NCBI GenBank assembly: GCA_028687525.1
Contig: JAQTZX010000015.1
Location: forward strand, 1-13,778
DNA: 13,778 nt
Source of the DNA: Candidatus Omnitrophota bacterium
GTDB taxonomy: Bacteria; Omnitrophota; Gorgyraeia; Gygaellales; Profunditerraquicolaceae
Direction: 5' to 3'
The translations under genes and the position numbers were made by a program. This document shows, piece by piece, positions 6,920 through 13,084 of the stretch. The notes beneath the pieces were generated by a model. That model was not told where the DNA came from. It saw only the letters and a program-made list of their open reading frames with translations, and made no database searches. Positions within the stretch are counted from its first letter, which is position 1. Every line of letters begins with the position of its first letter.

Positions 6920-9246
6920 TGAAGAAATTCGTATATTGGTTCAGCGGCGGATTAATACGCTACCGCTTTGGGTTTCTCTGCCTGTGCCTTATTATCAGCG
7001 TGTTCTTTTCTTTCCATCTGAAACACCTCTCTTTCAATACCAATCTCGGTGATTTTTATCCCCTTAAACATCCTTATCTGCAGATCCAGAACCGGCTGAA
7101 TAGTGTTTTTGGGGGGTTGAATCAGGTTTCCATCGCCATTGAAGTTAAAAACGGGACCATACTTGAACCGGCCGCCCTGGAGAAAGTCTGGCAGATCACC
7201 AATATCCTGTATCTGACCGAAGGCATAAACGCGGGCCGGGTGGTTTCTTTATCCGCGCGCAAGATCAAGCATGTCCAGGCCGATGAGTCCGGATTTTCCA
7301 CCGATTGGCTCATGCATGATCCTCCCCGGACCGGGGAGGCAATAGAGAAGCTGAAACAGCGCATTACCGGCAATCCCATGGTTTACGGCCCTCTGGTTTC
7401 CCGGGATTTCAAGGCCACCCTTATCCAGGCGGATTTCGAGTCCGCTGTTTCCTCTCGGGATATTTTTAAGGCCGTGCAGGGAATCAAGAAACAATTCGAG
7501 GATGCCGATCATGTGATTTATATCTCCGGCCAGCCGGTTTTACAGGGATGGCTTGATTATTATCTGCCGCGCATGGCCGGGCTTTTTGTGATTACCCTTC
7601 TGGTTATGTCGGCGGTGCTGTATAACGCTTTTAAGTCAAAACGCGGGGTTTTACTGCCTTTGTTATCCGCCTCTCTGGCCACGCTGTGGGGTTTGGGGTT
7701 GATGGCAATGTTCGGGTATAAACTCACTCCCTCGACCGTGCTTGCCCCGTTTTTGGTATTCGCGCTCGGAGTGAGCCATTCCGTCCAGTTTATTAAACGT
7801 TATTATGAATACATGGCCGGGGAAAAACAGAATTCCAAGGAAGCGGCCGTCAAGGTCACACGTTCTTTGTTCGTGCCCGCTTTTACCGGCCTGCTTACCG
7901 ACGGGATCGGCCCGTTTACGCTTTTCGCGGTTCCTCTGGGGATGGTACGCAGCCTGGCGGTAGGCATAGGATTCGGGATCCTTAGCATATTTTTCGCGAC
8001 CATAATCCTGGTACCCAACCTGCTTTCTTTTATGAAACCTCCCCGGCGTCTGGAGGTTATCAAAGAAGAACGGACCACGCTTACCAACCGGATCCTGGGA
8101 TATTTCGCCGGATTGGCGGTAAACAGAAAATCGCGCAGGGCGGTCATCGGGATATTTTTTGTCCTTACCTTTATCGCTGTTTTCGGCACCAGCAGGTTGA
8201 TCGTGGGGGATAAAGAGCCGGGGACATCGCTTTTGTACCGTGACAGCGATTATAATCGCGCGGAAAAATTCATCAGCGATCAATTCGGTTCTTCCGATTC
8301 ATACTATATTTTCGTGGAAGGGAAAGCCCCGGACGCTTTCTTGAGCAGTCAGGCTTTGCGGGAGATGGAAAGCCTGCAGCGGTATCTGGAAAAAGAGGTC
8401 CCGGCCGTGGGCAGAAGCCTGTCTCTGGCGGAGTATATCAAAGGCATGAATATGTCCATGTTTGCCGGCGACCGGAAGGAATACCGGATCCCGGACAGCG
8501 ATAAAACCATTGCCGAATACCTCTTTTTGTATTCCCTGACCGGTTTTCCGGGGGATTTCGACCCGGTGGTGAATTACAACTATCAATACGCCAACATCAA
8601 GGTGGATGTGAAAGACCATAAAGCCTCCACCATCAACGCTCTGGTCGGTAAAACCGAAGAGTGGATCAGGCTGAACCATAAGGATAAAAATATCGATTTT
8701 TACTACGCCGGAGGCAGTATAGGCATGCTGGGAGCGGTGAACCGGATCGTGGAGACCATGCTGCCGGTAAATTCATTATATACTTCGTTTCTGGTGTTCT
8801 TGTGCCTGGTCCTGGCGTACGGTTCCCTGGTATCCGGCTGGCTGTTGATCGTACCGCTGGTTTTCAGGACTTTTCTGGTATTCGGGATCCTGGGGTTTTG
8901 CCGGGTCGGATTGACCGCGGAAATGATCCCGGTGGTGGCTTTGGGTATCGGATTCGGGGATGACTTCGGGATTTACATCGTGCAGCGGGTGAAGGATGAA
9001 TTGAAGGATAAAAAGCTTAAACTGCAGGATGCGATCGTCGAAGCCATGTCCACGTCGGGCAAATCGGTGTTCTTTACCGGTTTGAGCCTGACCCTCGGCA
9101 TCGCCGTCTGGATGTTTTCTTCCATTCTCATGCAGGTGCGCCTGGGAACGCTCCTTGCATTTTTCATATTTTTTAACGCGATAGGGACGCTGGTGATATT
9201 ACCGTCTATGATCATGACGGTAAAGCCTCGGTTCCTGAAGAAATGA
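6919..9246 (+). CDS. RND superfamily / MMPL-type inner-membrane lipid transporter
   Basis: A 775-aa membrane protein with the two-fold RND layout: one helix near 16-33, a periplasmic domain (about 35-215), five clustered helices (about 219-237, 243-264, 273-291, 319-338, 345-366), then helix 7 (407-428), a second periplasmic domain (430-615) and helices 8-12 (616-765). It is shorter than AcrB-type drug pumps and fits the MMPL/HpnN group of lipid and hopanoid exporters, which act with periplasmic and outer-membrane partners. The second-half helix 10 has GIGFGDDFGIYIVQR (676-690) with paired Asp681-Asp682, the likely proton relay. The matching first-half helix reads ALGVSHSVQFIKR (282-294) without an acidic residue. 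Immediate neighbours are an acyl-CoA ligase (1-base overlap) and a LolA-like protein 23 bases downstream, supporting lipid or lipoprotein movement towards the outer membrane. Substrate unknown. Confidence 0.9.
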   Translation: MKKFVYWFSGGLIRYRFGFLCLCLIISVFFSFHLKHLSFNTNLGDFYPLKHPYLQIQNRLNSVFGGLNQVSIAIEVKNGTILEPAALEKVWQITNILYLTEGINAGRVVSLSARKIKHVQADESGFSTDWLMHDPPRTGEAIEKLKQRITGNPMVYGPLVSRDFKATLIQADFESAVSSRDIFKAVQGIKKQFEDADHVIYISGQPVLQGWLDYYLPRMAGLFVITLLVMSAVLYNAFKSKRGVLLPLLSASLATLWGLGLMAMFGYKLTPSTVLAPFLVFALGVSHSVQFIKRYYEYMAGEKQNSKEAAVKVTRSLFVPAFTGLLTDGIGPFTLFAVPLGMVRSLAVGIGFGILSIFFATIILVPNLLSFMKPPRRLEVIKEERTTLTNRILGYFAGLAVNRKSRRAVIGIFFVLTFIAVFGTSRLIVGDKEPGTSLLYRDSDYNRAEKFISDQFGSSDSYYIFVEGKAPDAFLSSQALREMESLQRYLEKEVPAVGRSLSLAEYIKGMNMSMFAGDRKEYRIPDSDKTIAEYLFLYSLTGFPGDFDPVVNYNYQYANIKVDVKDHKASTINALVGKTEEWIRLNHKDKNIDFYYAGGSIGMLGAVNRIVETMLPVNSLYTSFLVFLCLVLAYGSLVSGWLLIVPLVFRTFLVFGILGFCRVGLTAEMIPVVALGIGFGDDFGIYIVQRVKDELKDKKLKLQDAIVEAMSTSGKSVFFTGLSLTLGIAVWMFSSILMQVRLGTLLAFFIFFNAIGTLVILPSMIMTVKPRFLKK

Positions 9247-9257
9247 GCATTTTATAA

Positions 9258-9264
9258 GGGGAGG
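9258..9264 (+). promoter_or_regulatory. Ribosome binding site of the LolA-like gene
   Basis: GGGGAGG, five bases before the ATG at 9270, in a 23-base gap after the transporter stop. It fixes the start just before a signal peptide and keeps the gene in the transporter operon. Confidence 0.75.
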
Positions 9265-9269
9265 TCGCC

Positions 9270-10154
9270 ATGAAACGATTTTTTTTATCGGCCCTGGCAA
9301 TGATTTTGCTGACGGGGGTTGCTTCGGCTTCGGAGCCGGAGTATTTTAATGTTTATAAACCGAGCGACGGCATGACCGCGGATGAGATCATGCAAATCGA
9401 GTATTTCGTGAAATATACGAAATTCGCGCGGGATGTCGAATTGAACGGAACGGCGTATTTCGTGGATAAATCCGGGAGTACCCGCGAGCGTGCGACATCG
9501 CGGCAGCGGATTACCCTGGGAAGGAAATCGGATGATCTCGCGTATAAGGACTTGAACCTATTCACTTCTCCCGCGCAGGTGCGCGGGCTGGCCACTTTGG
9601 GCTGGACGTATATGAATCCGGCCCGACAGACCGATACCTGGCTCTGGGTTCCGTCTTTGAAAAAGATCCGTAAGATTTCTTCCGCGAACGCCGATGATAC
9701 TTTCATGGGATCAGATTTCACGGTTGATGATATCGTCACCCGGAAATTTGAAGACGAAACCTACATCCTTATCGGCAGCGAGAATTTCAAGGGGTATGAT
9801 TGTGAATATGACAAGAAGGTTTATTTCAAGGATGCCCCTTGTTTTGTGATTGAGGCGAAACCGAAAAAGTCCCCCTGGTATTATTCGAAAAGGGTCTTGT
9901 GGGTGGATAAGAACACGGGCGGCGGGGTATACGAAGAGATGTACGGGCCGGACGGTAAGATGTTCAAGACCATATTCAAGGATTTCCGGATCTTTAAAGT
10001 GGACGGAAAGGATTATGCGACCCAGGTTTTGCTTGAATGCAAAGACTTGCGCAGCGGGCACCGCACGGTCATCGCAAACAGCGATATCAGGTATGACCAG
10101 GGGTTGAGCGAGGAACTGTTTACGGAAAAGGCGTTATCGAGGTCGCGATGGTGA
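9270..10154 (+). CDS. Periplasmic LolA-like outer membrane lipoprotein-sorting protein
   Basis: A 294-aa secreted protein. A basic N-terminus and hydrophobic stretch end in ASA, so a signal peptidase I cut after Ala20 is likely; there is no lipobox. The mature part matches the LolA-like group often annotated 'outer membrane lipoprotein-sorting protein': NGTAYFVDKSGSTRER (59-74), WLWVPSLKKIRKISSA (124-139), MGSDFTVDDI (146-155) and a C-terminal beta-rich half. Such proteins have a half-barrel that shelters a lipid or lipid anchor and are commonly encoded beside RND/MMPL transporters. It probably carries the transporter's cargo across the periplasm; this is inferred from context. Cys178, Cys191 and Cys257 are present, of which 178 and 191 could form a disulfide. 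It is longer than classical LolA (about 180-200 aa mature) and lies in the transporter operon. Confidence 0.85.
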   Translation: MKRFFLSALAMILLTGVASASEPEYFNVYKPSDGMTADEIMQIEYFVKYTKFARDVELNGTAYFVDKSGSTRERATSRQRITLGRKSDDLAYKDLNLFTSPAQVRGLATLGWTYMNPARQTDTWLWVPSLKKIRKISSANADDTFMGSDFTVDDIVTRKFEDETYILIGSENFKGYDCEYDKKVYFKDAPCFVIEAKPKKSPWYYSKRVLWVDKNTGGGVYEEMYGPDGKMFKTIFKDFRIFKVDGKDYATQVLLECKDLRSGHRTVIANSDIRYDQGLSEELFTEKALSRSRW

Positions 10155-10170
10155 TTTATGGAAGGGAACT

Positions 10171-10281
10171 AAAAAAAGGGGACGGAAAAAAAAGGGGACG
10201 GTTCTATTTTTCTTGTCAACGAAGACCATGAATACTATAGAAAAATAGAACCGTCCCCTTTTTTTTCCGTCCCCTTTTTTT
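10171..10281 (+). repeat. Perfect 42-bp inverted repeat (A-rich GGGGACGG hairpin element, copy 1)
   Basis: Arms 10171-10212 and 10240-10281 are exact reverse complements, separated by a 27-base loop (10213-10239). Each arm holds two tandem units of A7-8 followed by GGGGACGG; the inner unit continues into TTCTATTTTTC. The right arm ends in seven T, so on either strand the transcript would resemble an intrinsic terminator and could lower expression of the downstream barrel gene. It ends four bases before that gene's ribosome site. The same core recurs at 11679-11745, so it is a dispersed repeat rather than a one-off terminator. A non-autonomous REP/MITE-like origin, moved by a REP-associated transposase, is inferred; no transposase is present here. 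Confidence 0.95.
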
Positions 10282-10284
10282 AAC

Positions 10285-10290
10285 AGGAGG
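10285..10290 (+). promoter_or_regulatory. Ribosome binding site of the outer-membrane barrel gene
   Basis: AGGAGG, eight bases before the ATG at 10299 and four bases after the end of the hairpin repeat. Pairing within the hairpin leaves this site free. Confidence 0.8.
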
Positions 10291-10298
10291 CATATAAA

Positions 10299-11654
10299 AT
10301 GCGGAAATTAATTATTTTGTTGCTGGTGGTCCCGTTTACATTCCTGAATTCCTATGCCGGCGCGGTGGAGAATTTATCCATCAGCGGATATTTGAAAAAC
10401 GAGACTGCCCTGGGCATGAAATCGCTTAACGAAGTTCCCAAATTCAAGAACATTATTTCCCTTTCCGGGGAGTATACGTTTAACGATCAGTTCGCGATGT
10501 TTGCCAGCGGCAGGTACTGGTATGACGCGGCGTACAGCTGGCGCGATAAATACGACAGCGCCCAGACATTTATGCAGCACGTACAGCGCACGGACTGGCT
10601 GAGGGATTGTTACCTGGATTATACTTCGGATAAACTGGATATGCGGCTGGGGAAACAACAGGTCGCCTGGGGGCAGGCCGACGGTATAACTATCCTGGAC
10701 AGGGTCAATCCGTTTGACCTGACCGAATACTGGGTGCAGGATATGGCCGATATCCGTATCCCGTTATGGATGGCAAATGTGAAATATTCCCCGAAATTGA
10801 ATTCAACCCTGCAGTTTTTAGTCATCCCCGATTTTGAACAATCAACTTCCGCTCCGCCGGGATCGCCGTATACCTTCCGGTCATACACCTTATACGATTC
10901 GTGGAAAAAAGGCAAAAACGTGGTTGAAGATATCCAATATCCGGATAAAGAATTCGAAAATTCCACTTTCGGCGTGCAGTGGTCGGACCGCGTCGGAGAC
11001 ATGGACTATACCTTTAATTACCTGCACGGATATTACTATTCCGCGAGCACCTATACGCAGGTATATAATCCTTATCTGAACAAGTATTCGTTTCTGCGCG
11101 AGTTTAAGCAATGGAACATGTACGGGACTTCTTTCAACAAAACTTTTACCAATCCCGGACCCCTGGAAGGGATAACGCTGCGCGGAGACTTTGCTTATTA
11201 CAACCGCGAACCGGTATATTACGGGACCGATGGTTCTTCAACGGGATATCACCTTTGGGATAACGTGTTCTGGCTCCTCGGTGTCGACCGGTATATCGCT
11301 ACCGGGTGGTTGGCCAGTTTTCAGTTCGCGCAGTACATCATGGAAGACGCCAAACCGGGGATCCCGGGAAAGGTCACCTTGAACCGTTATACCTACGGTC
11401 CGGCGGACCAGATAGAAAACATATTTTCTTTCAAGCTGACCAAGAGTTTTCTTCACGACCGCGTGAAACCGGAGTTTTTCTGGACCGGGACCGATGATAA
11501 TCAGGGCAGGATATCCCCAAAGGTTACCTATGAGCTTAAGGATAACCTGTGGCTGACCGTCGGCGCGCATTATTTCTACGGGCATGTGCAGGATACCAAC
11601 GGCCAGTTCCGGGAGAGCAGCCAGGTTTTTATGAACTTAAAATACGCGTTCTAA
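10299..11654 (+). CDS. Outer-membrane beta-barrel protein, DUF1302-like
   Basis: A 451-aa exported protein. The first 20-22 residues are a signal peptide (cut after SYA at 20 or AGA at 22). The rest alternates polar and aromatic residues in many short strands, as in a porin, and ends in MNLKYAF with a terminal Phe, the usual signal for the BAM assembly machine. The stretch LRDCYLDY followed by MRLGKQQVAWGQ (115-126) and VNPFD (136-140) matches the DUF1302 family, whose members have an LGRQ-WG-NP signature in the same order. DUF1302 proteins are often encoded near RND transporters and are thought to be outer-membrane partners or lipid-related channels; their function is not settled. Here it would complete an inner membrane, periplasm and outer membrane set with the two genes upstream. 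It is separated from them by a large hairpin and has its own ribosome site, so its expression level may differ. Confidence 0.85.
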   Translation: MRKLIILLLVVPFTFLNSYAGAVENLSISGYLKNETALGMKSLNEVPKFKNIISLSGEYTFNDQFAMFASGRYWYDAAYSWRDKYDSAQTFMQHVQRTDWLRDCYLDYTSDKLDMRLGKQQVAWGQADGITILDRVNPFDLTEYWVQDMADIRIPLWMANVKYSPKLNSTLQFLVIPDFEQSTSAPPGSPYTFRSYTLYDSWKKGKNVVEDIQYPDKEFENSTFGVQWSDRVGDMDYTFNYLHGYYYSASTYTQVYNPYLNKYSFLREFKQWNMYGTSFNKTFTNPGPLEGITLRGDFAYYNREPVYYGTDGSSTGYHLWDNVFWLLGVDRYIATGWLASFQFAQYIMEDAKPGIPGKVTLNRYTYGPADQIENIFSFKLTKSFLHDRVKPEFFWTGTDDNQGRISPKVTYELKDNLWLTVGAHYFYGHVQDTNGQFRESSQVFMNLKYAF

Positions 11655-11678
11655 CAGTCTGTTGAAGCCTGCCAAGCG

Positions 11679-11745
11679 AAAAAAAGGGGACGGTTCTATT
11701 TTCCAATTAACTTCTTTCCAGGAAAAATAGAACCGCCCTCTTTTT
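11679..11745 (+). repeat. Degenerate copy of the GGGGACGG hairpin element (copy 2)
   Basis: Left arm 11679-11704 and right arm 11721-11745 around a 16-base loop. The left arm keeps the core of copy 1 (A-tract, GGGGACGG, TTCTATTTT). The right arm has an extra A and two substitutions (CCGCCCTC where CCGTCCCC is expected), so the stem is imperfect. Only one GGGGACGG unit per arm is present. It lies 24 bases after the barrel gene stop and may still act as a terminator, since the right arm ends in five T. Confidence 0.9.
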
Positions 11746-11751
11746 AGTTTA

Positions 11752-11760
11752 TGGTATAAT
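11752..11760 (+). promoter_or_regulatory. Extended -10 promoter (TGGTATAAT)
   Basis: A consensus TATAAT (11755-11760) preceded by TG at the extended -10 position. No good -35 box is seen, as is common with extended -10 sites. Transcription would start near 11767-11769, on or next to the ATG of the small ORF, and would also serve rlmN. Confidence 0.6.
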
Positions 11761-11768
11761 AACTGGCT

Positions 11769-11948
11769 ATGACGGGGAATAAAGTTAAAAACAGCCTCCG
11801 GGCGTCTTATTGGGATGGTGTTTTTACGCTCAGAGATCTAAAATCCCCTATATTATTTATAAGGTTCTTATATAAGCAGCCGGGACTTGTTTTACAGCAT
11901 CGCGGGACTCAGGCCGATGCTGGAATGATAAAAAAGGGCATTAATTAA
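11769..11948 (+). pseudogene. Short 59-codon ORF, possibly leaderless; possible remnant of an MFS transporter gene
   Basis: The ATG lies 9 bases after an extended -10 box, so its mRNA would be nearly leaderless. The product begins MTGNKVKNSLRASYWDGVF, which resembles from memory the cytoplasmic N-terminus of a group of MFS permeases in related uncultured bacteria; the permease body is missing and the remaining 40 residues (TLRDLKSPILFIRFLYKQ and on) are not recognised. It stops 10 bases before rlmN. It could be a real small protein, an internally deleted permease gene or a leader of the rlmN transcript. The family resemblance is weak evidence. Confidence 0.35.
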
Positions 11949-11958
11949 CGGTTAATAG

Positions 11959-13005
11959 ATGACGGATAACAGTCCACGGAAGATAAATATTAAAGAATAC
12001 AGTCTTGAAGAAGTGAAACAGGTCCTGCAGAAGTGGCAGGAACCCTTGTATCATGCCCGGCAGATATTTTCCTGGGTATATAAAAAAGGAGCGCGGGATT
12101 TCGCGGCCTTGAGCGATCTGCCGCAGCCGCTCAGGGATAAATTGGAAGGGCATTTCACGTTTTTTGACCTGCGGGTGGCGGAGCGGTTAGAGTCAAAAGA
12201 CGGGACTGTTAAACTGCTCCTGGCCGCCGCCGACGGAAATTCCATGGAAGCGGTTTCCATCCCCACCGCGAAACGGACGGCCGGCTGTGTCTCCACGCAG
12301 GCCGGCTGTAAATTCGCCTGCGGTTTTTGCGCCAGCGGTTTACGCGGATTCAAGCGGGATCTTACCACGGGGGAAATACTCGACCAGGTGTTTTTGCTTA
12401 AAGATAATTCTCCGGGACGCGTACTTACTCATTTGGTTTTTATGGGCACGGGAGAGCCTTTTGATAATTATGACAATGTGATGAAGGCGATCCGCATGAT
12501 CAACGCCCCGGAAGGGATAAATATCGGGGCGCGAAGGATCACCATTTCAACCTGTGGTATCATTCCCGGCATCCAGCGCCTGGCGGGAGAAGGACTGCAG
12601 ATAGAGCTTTCCGTATCATTGCACGCGGCCGATGACCAGGTCCGTTCCCGGATCATGCCGGTTAATAGAAAGTATCCTCTTCCCGCTCTTCTGGAGGCCT
12701 GCCGCGCGTACGCGAAAAATACCGGCCGCCAGGTCACCTTTGAGTATATTTTGATACGGGGATTAAATTCCGATTTGCGCTGCGCGCGAAAATTATGTAC
12801 AATAGTAAAAGGCATGAACGCTAAAATAAATCTTATCCCCGCTAACGCGGTCGGGGAGTGCGGGTTTGAGGCTCCTTCCCGGGAAGAGATATGGAGTTTC
12901 AGGGATTTCCTTGCCCAACACGGGGTTCACGTGACTTTGCGCAGGGAACGCGGCACGGATATCCAGGCCGCATGCGGGCAATTGAGGATTAAATATGAGA
13001 GATAA
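11959..13005 (+). CDS. rlmN: Dual-specificity 23S rRNA (A2503-C2) / tRNA (A37) methyltransferase RlmN
   Basis: A 348-aa radical SAM enzyme that puts a methyl group on C2 of A2503 in 23S rRNA and of A37 in some tRNAs, in the cytoplasm. The [4Fe-4S] ligands are Cys117, Cys121 and Cys124 (GCKFACGFCASG). Cys110 (AGCVSTQAG) and Cys339 (IQAACGQL) match the two active-site cysteines of E. coli RlmN (118 and 355); Cys339 would carry the methyl group. Other family marks are MGTGEPFDNYDNVMKA (162-177), RRITISTCG (192-200), ELSVSLHA (216-223) and FEYILIRGLN (261-270). Length is normal and nothing is missing. GFEAPSREE near 302-310 and the AACGQL motif separate it from Cfr only in part, but the absence of mobile context favours the housekeeping enzyme. 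No clear ribosome site is seen; start chosen by family alignment. Confidence 0.96.
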   Translation: MTDNSPRKINIKEYSLEEVKQVLQKWQEPLYHARQIFSWVYKKGARDFAALSDLPQPLRDKLEGHFTFFDLRVAERLESKDGTVKLLLAAADGNSMEAVSIPTAKRTAGCVSTQAGCKFACGFCASGLRGFKRDLTTGEILDQVFLLKDNSPGRVLTHLVFMGTGEPFDNYDNVMKAIRMINAPEGINIGARRITISTCGIIPGIQRLAGEGLQIELSVSLHAADDQVRSRIMPVNRKYPLPALLEACRAYAKNTGRQVTFEYILIRGLNSDLRCARKLCTIVKGMNAKINLIPANAVGECGFEAPSREEIWSFRDFLAQHGVHVTLRRERGTDIQAACGQLRIKYER

Positions 13006-13008
13006 CTC

Positions 13009-13020
13009 ACCGTTAACGGT
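13009..13020 (+). other. 12-bp perfect palindrome after rlmN
   Basis: ACCGTTAACGGT starts three bases after the rlmN stop and 64 bases before the lipoprotein gene. It has no loop and no T-tract, so it is not a standard terminator; a dimeric regulator site is possible but unsupported. Confidence 0.35.
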
Positions 13021-13084
13021 ATGCCAAAAGGCGGAATCCTTCTTTCCTATAAGGCGTGGCGCCGGCAGTTTACCGAAAAGAAAA

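Noticed and set aside
7663..8283. Minus-strand open frame of 206 codons opposite the transporter
   Set aside because: Overlaps conserved membrane helices of the transporter and has low-complexity basic composition.
10171..11745. CRISPR array or transposon ends
   Set aside because: There are only two hairpin copies about 1.4 kb apart, with a normal gene between and no cas or transposase gene; the units are palindromic repeats, not repeat-spacer units.
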